Positions 1 to 8,615 of a stretch of 64,000 nucleotides of DNA are shown one piece after another. Position 1 is the first letter of the stretch; every line of letters begins with the position of its first letter. The stretch lies in assembly GCF_002368035.1 (NCBI RefSeq), contig NZ_AP018223.1:1593764-1657763 (forward strand), in the 5' to 3' direction. This DNA is from Nostoc linckia NIES-25 (lineage in GTDB: Bacteria; Cyanobacteriota; Cyanobacteriia; Cyanobacteriales; Nostocaceae). A program made the position numbers and the translations under genes. The notes under the pieces were generated by a model, which saw nothing but the letters and a program-made list of their open reading frames with translations, was not told the DNA's origin and did no database searches.

Positions 1-2
1 TT

Positions 3-413
3 AAGTTTTTACAGATACAAATTTGGTCTGCAAATTGGATCGATCAAAGCTTGTTGATATTGCGTTGCTTATTTATGCCTGCAATTGTAGAAGAACTAGT
101 TTTTCGAGTTTTTTTGCTTCCTCATCCAACAGAAATTATCAATTGGTTTAATTGGGTATTGTGGGCATTTGTCAGTTTATTATTGTTTGTTGCCTATCAT
201 CCCTTGAATGCTAAGACCTTTTTTAAAAAGGGATTGCCCACATTTTTTAATTTGGTTTTTCTGGGTTTAGCTGCATTATTAGGGCTGATATGTACAGTTG
301 CCTATGCGCTTACAGGTTCGTTGTGGGCGATCGTTTTAATTCACTGGGCTGTGGTAGTAGTTTGGTTAATTGTTTTTGGAGGGATCGGAAAATTAACAGA
401 TTCATCTAGCTGA
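3..413 (+). CDS. CPBP-family intramembrane metalloprotease, 5' end outside window
   Basis: The frame is open from the left edge, so the start lies upstream; 136 codons are visible. The CPBP (Abi/Rce1-like) glutamate motif EELVFR lies at nt 90-107, followed by hydrophobic segments, a YHPLN motif that fits the second conserved region, and IHWAVVVVWL for the third His-containing segment. Known CPBP proteins are membrane proteases that process prenylated or bacteriocin-type peptides; cyanobacterial members are mostly uncharacterised. A TTG at 51 is a possible internal start, but the open frame upstream of it makes it unlikely. The family is clear; the substrate is unknown. Confidence 0.75.
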   Translation, partial: KFLQIQIWSANWIDQSLLILRCLFMPAIVEELVFRVFLLPHPTEIINWFNWVLWAFVSLLLFVAYHPLNAKTFFKKGLPTFFNLVFLGLAALLGLICTVAYALTGSLWAIVLIHWAVVVVWLIVFGGIGKLTDSSS

Positions 414-494
414 TTTGAATTGGCGGTAAAGATCCATAAAGTGAGGAGTCTGCGTTCTTGTGGTACTATGCACACAATTAGTATAAGCCTCACA

Positions 495-522
495 AAAACT
501 AAGGAAGGGTGAGAAATCACCC
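495..522 (-). terminator. Possible terminator of nifH
   Basis: A GGGTG/CACCC hairpin (507-511 with 518-522) lies about 25 bp beyond the nifH stop. On the minus strand it is followed by a T-rich run (TTCCTTAGTTTTT). The stem is short, so this is tentative. Confidence 0.35.
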
Positions 523-547
523 ACCCTATTACACCCTATTAAATTAT

Positions 548-1441
548 TTACTTTCCACTACTTTCAGCAGGTGTGGCAATCATTTTTGCAGCGTTTTCTT
601 CGCTTTCAAGAATACCGAATTCAATCAACAACTCTTCTAGTTCTTCCATTTCAATTGGTGTAGGAATTTGAAGATTCTGGTTGTTGATGATTTTGGTAGC
701 CAATGTGCGGTATTCGTTAGATTGGTTGCTGTCAGGTGCGTACTCGTTAACTGTCATCCGACGCAACTCAGCGTGTTGAACAATATTGTCGCGAGGTACG
801 TAGTGAATCATTTGGGTATTCAAGCGTTTTGCCAGAGTTTCGATCAGTTCGATTTCTCTGTCAACGTTACGGCTGTTACAAATCAAACCGCCCAAACGAA
901 CACCACCTGTATGTGCATATTTCAAAATACCACGAGCGATGTTGTTTGCGGCATACATCGCCATCATTTCACCTGATGTGACGATGTAGATTTCTTGTGC
1001 TTTGTTTTCACGGATAGGCATAGCAAAACCACCGCAAACAACGTCACCTAATACGTCGTAAGATACAAAGTCAACATCTTGGTAAGCTCCATTTTCTTCC
1101 AAGAAGTTGATAGCAGTGATAATACCACGGCCAGCGCAACCTACACCGGGTTCTGGGCCACCAGACTCTACGCAACGCACACCACGGAAGCCGGTCAACA
1201 TGACTTCTTCAAGTTCGAGGTCTTCTACTGCGCCACGTTCAGCAGCCAAGTGTAAAACAGTGGTTTGAGCTTTACTGTGTAGCATCAAACGAGTGGAGTC
1301 AGCTTTAGGATCGCAACCAACAATCAGAATGCGTTGGCCCATTTCTGCCATAGCTGCCAAAGTATTTTGAGAGGTAGTAGACTTACCAATACCGCCTTTA
1401 CCGTAGAAAGCTATTTGTCTGATTTTGCTATCGATAGACAT
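548..1441 (-). CDS. nifH: Nitrogenase iron protein (dinitrogenase reductase), solitary copy
   Basis: The product is 297 residues, the usual NifH length. The P-loop GKGGIGKST spans residues 14-22. The two [4Fe-4S] cysteines are C102 (GVGCAGRG) and C136 (DVVCGGFAMP), and R105 matches the arginine that is ADP-ribosylated in some diazotrophs. The motifs ESGGPEPGVGC and CDPKADSTR separate it from ChlL/BchL. NifH passes electrons, with ATP hydrolysis, to NifDK. No nifD, nifK or other nif gene follows downstream, and 1.6 kb without genes lies upstream, so this is a stand-alone copy like the nifH2 paralogues known in some heterocystous strains. When it is expressed cannot be told from the sequence. 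Confidence 0.95.
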   Translation of the reverse strand: MSIDSKIRQIAFYGKGGIGKSTTSQNTLAAMAEMGQRILIVGCDPKADSTRLMLHSKAQTTVLHLAAERGAVEDLELEEVMLTGFRGVRCVESGGPEPGVGCAGRGIITAINFLEENGAYQDVDFVSYDVLGDVVCGGFAMPIRENKAQEIYIVTSGEMMAMYAANNIARGILKYAHTGGVRLGGLICNSRNVDREIELIETLAKRLNTQMIHYVPRDNIVQHAELRRMTVNEYAPDSNQSNEYRTLATKIINNQNLQIPTPIEMEELEELLIEFGILESEENAAKMIATPAESSGK

Positions 1442-3076
1442 GGTTTCTGTTTTCCTAGAATAAATTAATTGGTCGATCGAGCTGAAGGGTTACCTGACCT
1501 GAGACTTAACCCTTGGTAATGTTGGTAAATATGCTTTGCCAACAAATACACTGGGCAAAAATAGTAAAAGGTTGCATAGACGATGATTTGATTTGTGTTT
1601 TAGGGGTATTGCTCGCGATGGCTCTCAACTAGCTGGCAATCGCATATCTTTGCTAGGATTTGATATCAGGACAACCAAGGCATCAGTATTGTAGGCTGTT
1701 GTACATCGCTCCATCGGTTGCTCAAGCCTTCAGAGTTTTTAATTAGCAATTTCAACCTTTACAGAGTTTTTGCTCTGAAACCAACCAACCAAAATTGCAA
1801 TTTACTCTTAATGGGTGCTACAACTTTCCTATGTTGCTTGTGCCATAATTGTCGCATTCGATATCCTAAAATACCGAGCGATCGCTTCTTGGTGTTTTTC
1901 CAAAATATTCCTAAAAAATTACTAAACCATATCGCTATTAATGCAGGGAAATAAGTTCTTGATTCCAAGACTAATCTCTGCATTCACAACCTTTAACACT
2001 ATGTTTTAGGCAGTGTATTGCTAAATTTTGGCAATCTAGTTAAATTCCCTAATTTTGAGGAAATTTCTGTACTATGCTGGAAGTTCTTATTTCCAGAGTA
2101 AGCAACTCGTAGAACATAGTTAAAGCGATGAAAAATACTTAATATCGCCTGTCCGAAGTTGCGTAACTGTTCTAATTTATTTTTGATTACCAAGATGTAC
2201 TCAGAGTCTTTCTCCTCGACTCTAAGAGTAATTAGATCTGGCGATTTAAGTAGTATAACCAAATCTTACTGGCTATTACCTAAGCAAGCTATGATTGACT
2301 TCAAGCCCTTACTAAAGTGTTTGTCTTGCTTATCTGGCTTTTGTTTATCGTTGCTAAAAAGCATAACGATATTGAAGCGGACTTACCAGAGCAAAAAAAC
2401 TTTATCGAGTTTACCTCAATATTGTCTTGAAGCCTTTTTGCATTCATACTTTTTGATTCCTGTTTTTAGATTAGCACAGGTTTGTTAATTTAATTTTCCT
2501 AAATAAAATTATTTTACATTTGTAATAATATTGTTTTTCAGTTTTAGAGCTATTGCTCATATCTAACTTATTTGTTTTTTATTAACATTATTTCAATATA
2601 TAGGATATAGGACTCATATTTGATTGCGTGAAATGCTTTAGCATCCTCTTCATACAAGCTGAAAGCTATATAAGTAAAATTATATACAAAAATTATACGC
2701 AAAAAGCCTATAGGACTCCTACTTAATTTTTGAAAAAATCAGTAGACTTCTACTGCTTTATTCTCTGTTCCTATTCCGAATTCTTTGTCTCTACAAGTTA
2801 TTTAAGAATCAAATGCGATTGCTATATATAATACAGTTTCACAATAGTGCATCTAAAATTAAGGTATGAATAAAAAATTTACCCTTGTACAATCTGTCAC
2901 TGAGACTTTAGAAAGATATTTTGTAGAGTAACTGAATATCGTGTTAAGGTTCAAGGTGAGAATAAAAATCGGACACAAATGTTCTTTATAGAATTAACAG
3001 GCTTTTACTCTTTGTTATTGACAGGCTTGTCTCCGAAATTTAAATCTCTACACACTTTTAATTTTGGAAACAATTT
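1442..3076. other. 1.6-kb A+T-rich gene-free region upstream of nifH and the RRM gene
   Basis: No convincing gene was found. Short ORFs at 1718-1954, 1759-1983, 1999-2262 (minus) and 2159-2488 have no recognisable motif and overlap each other. The stretch 2000-2490 is somewhat less A+T-rich, and its minus strand reads as broken protein-like segments, so a decayed gene is possible but unproven. The part next to 3077 probably holds the promoter and a long 5' leader of the RRM gene; the part next to 1441 holds the nifH promoter. No NtcA palindrome (GTA-N8-TAC) was found near nifH. Confidence 0.4.
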
Positions 3077-3376
3077 ATGTCACTTTATGTAGGTAACCTC
3101 TCATACGAAGTTACACAAGAGAGTTTAAATACTGTTTTTGCAGAATATGGTTCTGTAAAGCAGGTTTCATTACCCACTGACCGTGAAACAGGTCGTTTGC
3201 GTGGTTTTGCTTTTGTAGAAATGGGTACAGATGCAGAAGAAAATGCTGCTATTGAGGCTCTTGATGGTGCTGAGTGGATGGGGCGCAGCTTGAAAGTGAA
3301 CAAAGCTAGACCCAGAGAAGACAGAGGTTCGTTTGGTGGTAACCTAGGTAATTCAGGCTTTCGGAACCGATACTAA
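3077..3376 (+). CDS. RRM-domain RNA-binding protein (cyanobacterial Rbp type)
   Basis: A 99-residue protein with one RNA-recognition motif: RNP2 LYVGNL at residues 3-8 and RNP1 RGFAFVEM near 42-49. A short Gly/Arg/Asn-rich tail (FGGNLGNSGFRNRY) follows, typical of the Rbp family that is cold-induced in Anabaena-type cyanobacteria. GGAAAC before the ATG serves as ribosome-binding site. The next gene is rpsU, an arrangement known from Anabaena; the hairpin between them suggests partial read-through. The protein probably binds single-stranded RNA as a chaperone or stability factor. The family call is firm; which rbp paralogue it is cannot be told. Confidence 0.92.
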   Translation: MSLYVGNLSYEVTQESLNTVFAEYGSVKQVSLPTDRETGRLRGFAFVEMGTDAEENAAIEALDGAEWMGRSLKVNKARPREDRGSFGGNLGNSGFRNRY

Positions 3377-3412
3377 AGTTTGAACTCAGAAATTTAAACT
3401 CTAACGTCTTCA

Positions 3413-3439
3413 GGGCAGACAATGAGTCTGTCCTTTTTT
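3413..3439 (+). terminator. Rho-independent terminator/attenuator between the RRM gene and rpsU
   Basis: Perfect 8-bp stem GGGCAGAC / GTCTGTCC with loop AATGA, followed by six T. It lies 36 bp after the RRM stop and 56 bp before rpsU, so it can end most transcripts while letting some run into rpsU. Confidence 0.8.
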
Positions 3440-3495
3440 CTCGCATTTACTGGATAGTTTAACACTAACCAGTAATAATTAAGTAAGGATATAAA

Positions 3496-3684
3496 ATGGC
3501 CCAAATAATAGTAGACGATAATGAAGGGATTGAATCAGCCTTGCGTCGTTTTAAGCGAAAAGTTTCCAAGGCAGGTATTTTTCCAGATATGAAAAAGAAT
3601 CGTCATTTTGAAACGCCAGAGCAAAAACGTAAGCGTAAAGAAGTTGCTAGGCACAGACAAAATAAGAGAAATTTCCGCAAATGA
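3496..3684 (+). CDS. rpsU: 30S ribosomal protein S21
   Basis: A 62-residue basic protein with the S21 signature: DNEGIESALRRFKRKVSKAG near the N-terminus, then an Arg/Lys-rich C-terminal helix (KRKRKEVARHRQNKRN). S21 binds the small subunit near the anti-Shine-Dalgarno region and assists initiation. AAGTAAGGA lies just upstream of the ATG as ribosome-binding site. It sits directly behind the RRM gene with an attenuator-like hairpin between, which fits the temperature-dependent co-regulation known in Anabaena. Length and composition are normal. Confidence 0.95.
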   Translation: MAQIIVDDNEGIESALRRFKRKVSKAGIFPDMKKNRHFETPEQKRKRKEVARHRQNKRNFRK

Positions 3685-3770
3685 GTCTAAGTTTAACCAT
3701 TTGCAATATCTCTGTATTCTTATAACTATTCCAGCAGCAGATTAAGACTTCCAACTTTAATGCGATCGCA

Positions 3771-3801
3771 CTCAAAAATCCCCCACACCAACAATGTGGG
3801 G
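3771..3801 (-). terminator. Terminator of the uncharacterised gene at 3828-4655
   Basis: Stem CCCCACA/TGTGGGG (3781-3787 with 3795-3801) followed on the minus strand by GATTTTTGAG. It starts 27 bp beyond the minus-strand stop. It may also help end rpsU transcripts. Confidence 0.6.
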
Positions 3802-3827
3802 TAGAAGTTTATCGTTTGAGAGCGATT

Positions 3828-4655
3828 TCAAAATTTGAAGTAATCAACCCTAGCTAAATCAGGTATAGAGGTGATTTCTTGACTATGCCCATTTTCTTCA
3901 TAACCAAGAACTAAAGTGAACCCTAAATTCTGAACTCGATAGCGGCCAGAACTCGAAAAGTTTTCTCCTAGTAAATAGTTAGAGTCAATGGCAGGATCGA
4001 AGGCATCGCGATCGCACATAAACTGAAATGGAAAACTCCAAACATTGCCAATCTCTTCGGCTGTTACTTGACGAAGACGCGACCAGAAATATGCTGTTTG
4101 TTGGGCTTCAGAGTCTTCATCTTCTTCAAAATCATCATCTTCTTCGGCATAATCATCTGGGTACGGAAACAATAGATATAGCTGGGGGTGAATCCCATAT
4201 TTATGAGAATTGTCAGTTAACTCACCATCCGATCCCCTGAAGTATTCAACCAATTCTCCACCCTCAAACAAGTCATAGCCTATTTCAGATGCAGTGTCGC
4301 TTACAAGCAGCCTGATAACTGGTTGTCCCAACTGTTTTGAAAGTTGAGCTAACTCGCTTGATTGTAAAATTGATGGATTGTCCAGTAGACCCGAAACCAT
4401 AATCGACCAAGGGTGTCCGACTAGTTGATAGGCGAAAACGAAAGCGCCTGAGACTTCGATTTCTGCTCCCATAACATTACGTTGAGATTCCATCGCTTTT
4501 TCAGCAAGGACATCAGATAGCCGATCTAATGGTACTTTCAAAAGTACAACTTCAGCATTGCGATCGATGGACTCAATACCCCGCCTTTGTGACCAAGGGC
4601 GTGTAAAATGCTCTGCTATCTCACGAAATTGCTCGTCCATACTCCTGTCCTTCAC
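3828..4655 (-). CDS. Conserved-looking protein of unknown function
   Basis: A 275-residue soluble, acidic protein with no signal peptide or membrane segment. I do not recognise a family. Visible features are a very acidic stretch near residue 170-185 (DDYAEEDDDFEEDEDSEAQQ) and aromatic-rich segments (GHPWSIMVSGLL; LYLLFPYPDDY). The second Met, at 4640, is an alternative start. Length and codon use resemble the neighbours and the gene has its own terminator, so it is probably real. It stands alone between rpsU and the repeat cluster. Confidence 0.6.
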   Translation of the reverse strand: MKDRSMDEQFREIAEHFTRPWSQRRGIESIDRNAEVVLLKVPLDRLSDVLAEKAMESQRNVMGAEIEVSGAFVFAYQLVGHPWSIMVSGLLDNPSILQSSELAQLSKQLGQPVIRLLVSDTASEIGYDLFEGGELVEYFRGSDGELTDNSHKYGIHPQLYLLFPYPDDYAEEDDDFEEDEDSEAQQTAYFWSRLRQVTAEEIGNVWSFPFQFMCDRDAFDPAIDSNYLLGENFSSSGRYRVQNLGFTLVLGYEENGHSQEITSIPDLARVDYFKF

Positions 4656-5270
4656 TGATGTCGATTCAGCCAGTTAACCTCTGTTGAGAAACCATAAACT
4701 AGATCGACTAGGGCGTGTTTTCAAACTATTTGTTTAGCCTTAAGAGACTCTTTGCCCCCCTTTTTAAGGCTACGGTGTATACACAAGTCTCAAGTAGTTG
4801 ATAAATCCTGGTTTTACCCCACCCTAACCCTCCCCTTATAAAGGGGAGCCACTGCGTTGGGCGGCTCTGCCGACTTGAAGCAAGTGGCGTGAGGGAACTA
4901 GATTTCTTTTTCCCCCCTTTATAAGGGGGGATTAAGGGGGGTAATTCGACTTGTGTATACACGGTAGCTTTTTAAGGGGGGTTGGGGGGATCTAAGGCTT
5001 TGAAAACAGGCCCTAGTAGTCGTGACTTGGCGGGGGAAAGGGGAAAGGTTTTAAATCCCTTACCCTTTACCCCTTTCCCCAGCCCTCACAAGCGCATTTT
5101 TAGGTTGGCAGATCACTAGATTGGGGAATATATTGGGTTTCGCAATCAGGGACACTGTTGGCAAATTAATTTGGCTTTAGCTTTCATATTTTATCGGTTT
5201 TCAGGCTTTGGCTTGGAAATAGATAACTGTAGCGCTTCTGTGTTAAGTCCCTTTTGTCAGAATGTGAAAA
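4656..5270. other. Gene-free region with nested repeats, upstream of the amine oxidase
   Basis: Besides the 200-bp element there is a GGGGAAAGG...CCCTTTACCCC low-complexity inverted stretch (about 5030-5085), the kind of short repeat that recurs elsewhere in the window. The last 150 bp before 5271 should hold the amine oxidase promoter. No further gene is visible. Confidence 0.5.
4769..4968. mobile_element. 200-bp MITE-like element with 21-bp inverted ends, inserted in a palindromic repeat
   Basis: The ends at 4769-4789 and 4948-4968 are inverted copies with 20 of 21 matches; each contains GTGTATACAC. The element is flanked on both sides by TTTTTAAG (4761-4768 and 4969-4976), an 8-bp target duplication. 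Removing the element and one copy restores a palindrome of the form CCCCCCTTTTTAAGGGGGG. The interior holds a C-rich/G-rich hairpin and a CCCCCCTTTATAAGGGGGG palindrome. No transposase frame is present, so it must move, or have moved, in trans. Confidence 0.8.
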
Positions 5271-7253
5271 ATGATTAAGCGGCTAAGGTATTTTTTTTTG
5301 CTAGCTATTGCCATCATTATTGTCGTTTCTATTTCATTTGGATTAGTGGGAAAATTATCTGCTCAACAGCCTTCAATTTCCCACCCTCTAAGTGCGTTAA
5401 CTGAGGCAGAAATTACTACGGCTGTTTCGGTTGTTAAAAGAGAGAAAACTTTAAGTGATATGGCAGTTTTTCCACTTATTGCTTTACAAGAACCAGATAA
5501 AGAAGAAGTTATAAATTTCACACCTGGTAAAGTTTTCAAACGCCAAGCTTTTTTAGTAATCTATGAGCGTTCCCAAAACAAAACCTTCGAGGGAGTTGTT
5601 GATTTAACAAGCAAAACCTTAAATTCTTGGAAAGAAATAGCCTCCGCCCAACCCGCACTTGTTAGTTCAGAATATGAACTCGCAACCCAGGTAGTTAAAG
5701 ACGATCCCCGATGGCAAGCAGCGATGCGGAGGCGGGGAATTAATGATTTTGAGCGAGTCAAGATAAGTTGGTGGACACCAGGAATTCTCAGCGAACAGGA
5801 AGAAAAAACAGGTAATCGTCTTTGCCGAGGGTTATTTTACTATAAAGGCGATCGCTGGAATTATTACGGTAGTCCCATTGAAGGAGTGATAGCAACAGTC
5901 AATTTAAATTCAGGTAAAATCGCGAGTATTATTGATACCAAAAAAGTACCTTTTTCTCAAGATAATTGGAATTATGAAGTGAAATCTTTGACTAAATTAA
6001 TTCCGCCACTTAAATCATTAAAAATTTTGCAGTCCAATGGTAAAAGTTTCCAAATTAATGATAATAAAATTAGCTGGCAAGGTTGGAATTTTCGCTATTT
6101 AATGCATCCCCGTAGTGGATTAATCCTATACCAAGTTACACATAAAGATTCGGGCAATATCCGGCCAGTTTTATATCGTGCTAGCCTCTCGGAAATGGTA
6201 ATTCCTTATGGAGATCCTCAGCCTACTTGGTCATTTAGAAATGCCTTTGATGTTGGAGAATATAATCTTGGCTTATTAGCAAATAAGATGGAACTAGGTA
6301 AGGAAATTCCTGAAAACGGTCTTTTGTTAGATGCGATATTTGCTGATGAACAGGGAGATCCTTATAAAATACCAGGGGTTATCGGTATCTACGAACGCGA
6401 TAACGGAATGCTTTGGAAACATTATGAGTATAATACTCAACGTAACGATGTCCATCGCGATCGAGAATTAGTGATGACGATGACGGTGGCAATTGACAAC
6501 TACGACTACACCCTCAATTGGATTTTTCGCCAAGATGGAACTTTAGAAGTACAAAACGAATTAACCGGTATTGTTTTAGCACAGGGAACAGCTGCCGAAA
6601 AACAATCTTCAGAAAGTTCCTATGGTCAGCTAATTGCAAAAAATATTATCGGAGTAAATCACCAACACTTTTTTAACTATCGCCTAGATTTTGATGTCGA
6701 TGGTAAAGCTAATTCTGTGATGGAAATGAATGTTAACGGTTTGCCGATGGATGACAAAAATCCTTTAGGAAATGCAATGGTAATGATAGAAAAACCATTA
6801 GCTAAAGAAACGGCTGCTGTGCGCGATTTGGATATGAAACACAGTCGAGAATGGATGATTGTGAGTGCAGATAAAAAAAATACTCTTGGTGCTGCGCCTG
6901 GATATATGCTGATGCCTGAAGGAAATTCTACATTTTTTCCTGTGGAAGGCTCAAAAATCAGGGAACGCGCAGAATTCGCCACGCATCATGTTTGGGTAAC
7001 AAAATATAAACCTAGCGAACTTTATGCTGGCGGCGATTATCCTAATCAAACTCAAGCAGGAGAAGGTTTACCTAAATATATTGCAGATGATGAATCGTTA
7101 CTGGGTGAAGATATCGTGTTATGGTACACAATGGGCGTGACTCATATTCCGCGATCGGAAGATTGGCCTGTCATGCCTGTGCATCGAGTTGGATTTAAGC
7201 TAATACCTAGAGGATTCTTTAGCCGCAATCCGGCCGTTAATTTACCAGAGTAA
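5271..7253 (+). CDS. Copper-containing primary-amine oxidase, exported
   Basis: A 660-residue protein with an N-terminal hydrophobic signal segment (residues about 8-30), so probably periplasmic. It oxidises primary amines to aldehydes, releasing ammonia and H2O2. Key residues are in place: the tyrosine that becomes topaquinone in NYDY (Y411), the catalytic base D327 in FDVGEYNLG, and copper ligands H464 and H466 (NHQHFF) and H638 (PVHRVGF). The C-terminal GFFSRNPAVNLP motif is typical. Length agrees with bacterial members. It stands alone between repeat clusters; the next gene, a cyclophilin, follows 113 bp later and may or may not be co-transcribed. Likely role: using amines as a nitrogen source. 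Confidence 0.93.
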   Translation: MIKRLRYFFLLAIAIIIVVSISFGLVGKLSAQQPSISHPLSALTEAEITTAVSVVKREKTLSDMAVFPLIALQEPDKEEVINFTPGKVFKRQAFLVIYERSQNKTFEGVVDLTSKTLNSWKEIASAQPALVSSEYELATQVVKDDPRWQAAMRRRGINDFERVKISWWTPGILSEQEEKTGNRLCRGLFYYKGDRWNYYGSPIEGVIATVNLNSGKIASIIDTKKVPFSQDNWNYEVKSLTKLIPPLKSLKILQSNGKSFQINDNKISWQGWNFRYLMHPRSGLILYQVTHKDSGNIRPVLYRASLSEMVIPYGDPQPTWSFRNAFDVGEYNLGLLANKMELGKEIPENGLLLDAIFADEQGDPYKIPGVIGIYERDNGMLWKHYEYNTQRNDVHRDRELVMTMTVAIDNYDYTLNWIFRQDGTLEVQNELTGIVLAQGTAAEKQSSESSYGQLIAKNIIGVNHQHFFNYRLDFDVDGKANSVMEMNVNGLPMDDKNPLGNAMVMIEKPLAKETAAVRDLDMKHSREWMIVSADKKNTLGAAPGYMLMPEGNSTFFPVEGSKIRERAEFATHHVWVTKYKPSELYAGGDYPNQTQAGEGLPKYIADDESLLGEDIVLWYTMGVTHIPRSEDWPVMPVHRVGFKLIPRGFFSRNPAVNLPE

Positions 7254-7366
7254 AATCTTCTTTTTTTTAAGTTTTTTTGCTTGAATTTTTTGGTAATGTG
7301 TAAACCTATAACTTGAATGCTGAGAATAGCTCAAATCTTTGCAGTTTTAATTCACTAGGATACTTC

Positions 7367-7936
7367 ATGGCTTTTCCAGAAATTAATATACCCGGCAATG
7401 GCAAACTTCACGCTCGTTTAATTACTTCTTTAGGCGAAATTGTAGTTCGTTTAGAAGAAGAGAAAACTCCTAACACTGTCAAAAATTTTGTCGGTCTAGC
7501 AACCGGAACAATCGATTGGAAAGACCCTAAAACCGGTCAATCTCTCAAGGGTACTCCTGCATACGATGGGGTTCGCTTTCACCGAGTCATTCCTAATTTT
7601 ATGATTCAGTGCGGCGATCCCCTGGCTCGTTATCCGGATATGGCTAACCGCTGGGGTACTGGTGGCCCCGGATATAGATTTGAAGATGAGTTTGATCCAG
7701 AATTGAAACACTCTAAAGCGGGTATCCTCTCAATGGCAAATGCAGGGCCTGGTACTAATGGTTCGCAATGGTTTATTACAGAAGTACCAACTCCTTATCT
7801 TGACGGCAAACACAGTGTTTTTGGTGAAGTTGTCGAAGGTTTAGATATAGTCAGCCGCATCGCCAATGTGCCTACGACTAGAGATCGTCCCAATCAAGAG
7901 GTAGTGTTACAAAAAGTAGAAATTTTTCGGAAATAA
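7367..7936 (+). CDS. Peptidyl-prolyl cis-trans isomerase, cyclophilin type
   Basis: 189 residues from the chosen start (MAFPEINIPG). The open frame runs 18 codons further up to 7313, but that leader is not cyclophilin-like, while TAGGAT lies before 7367. The cyclophilin core is complete: FHRVIPNFMIQCGDP with the catalytic Arg, GGPGYRFEDEF, and NGSQWFITEVPTPYLDGKHSVFGEV. No signal peptide, so cytosolic. It speeds folding around prolines. The neighbouring exported amine oxidase gives no obvious functional link. Confidence 0.93.
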   Translation: MAFPEINIPGNGKLHARLITSLGEIVVRLEEEKTPNTVKNFVGLATGTIDWKDPKTGQSLKGTPAYDGVRFHRVIPNFMIQCGDPLARYPDMANRWGTGGPGYRFEDEFDPELKHSKAGILSMANAGPGTNGSQWFITEVPTPYLDGKHSVFGEVVEGLDIVSRIANVPTTRDRPNQEVVLQKVEIFRK

Positions 7937-7976
7937 CTAAGACGATGTTTGTAAAGTCTACTGTTGTATCAAAATT

Positions 7977-8052
7977 CCCCCACTACCCCCCGTTTTTAAG
8001 GGGGGAATAATTTTCTCAAAGTCCTCCTTTTTAAGGAGGATTTAGGAGGATC
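7977..8052. repeat. Two adjacent C-run/G-run palindromes
   Basis: CCCCCCGTTTTTAAGGGGGG followed by CCTCCTTTTTAAGGAGG and AGGAGGATCT. These are uninterrupted copies of the palindrome family that elsewhere in the window serves as the insertion point for two different mobile elements (4769-4968 and 60888-61042). Confidence 0.7.
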
Positions 8053-8091
8053 TAAAGATTTGGATACCTTAGCCATTACTTTTAAAACATC

Positions 8092-8185
8092 CAGGACTTA
8101 CGCAAGATGTGATTGAAAACCTTATTCTTGCGTAGCGGTAATTCATGAATTACCGCTACTTTCGTTATCTTTTGCGTAAGTCCTG
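8092..8185. mobile_element. 94-bp MITE, CAGGACTTACGCAA family (copy 1)
   Basis: Perfect 14-bp inverted ends CAGGACTTACGCAA / TTGCGTAAGTCCTG with a 5-bp target duplication ACATC (8087-8091 and 8186-8190). The centre is a long palindrome around GGTAATTCATGAATTACC. In inverted orientation it matches copy 2 at 40606-40699 with 5 mismatches in 94. There is no coding capacity. Confidence 0.88.
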
Positions 8186-8189
8186 ACAT

Positions 8190-8615
8190 CCTCTAACACG
8201 ATTCTTGCGATAATTCCGGAGTCAGAATTCAAAATGTTGGAAAATCAATGGTTGTATACCTGTTTGATTTTATAGAGATCTGAAGTCTGACTTTTGAATT
8301 ATCCTGTGAGTTTTCTTAATTTATTGATGATTGTTAACACACTGCTCCGAATTGAAAACAAATTTGCTGAAAAATTAAGATTTATTTGCAAAAGCAACAG
8401 TAATGTTGTTAAAGTCAGAAGCTAGATTCCAATCAGGAACGAGGTTTGAGCGATGCTTATGCTTACTGACTCCAGGCAAAACCCTTACAAGTCTTCACTT
8501 CATGAAAGATACAAGTTTTGCGACAATCATAAACGATTGAATAAATAATCATGCACTTATAGTCCAAGTTTTATGGGACTTCGTGTTGTTTCAGTTGAAA
8601 AGGGAGAAGACACAA
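8190..8615. other. Intergenic region upstream of chlB
   Basis: A+T-rich with no gene seen. It should carry the chlB promoter and leader. AGGGAGAAG at 8601-8609 is a strong ribosome-binding site and decides the chlB start at 8616. Confidence 0.5.

Noticed and set aside
548..1441. Reading this gene as chlL because chlB is in the window
   Set aside because: The residues around C102 and C136 and the ESGGPEPGVGC and CDPKADSTR motifs are NifH-type, not ChlL-type, and chlB lies 7 kb away on the other strand.
1999..2488. Decayed gene or transposase remnant
   Set aside because: Fragments on the minus strand look protein-like, but no family motif or inverted ends could be recognised, so it is left as unassigned sequence.
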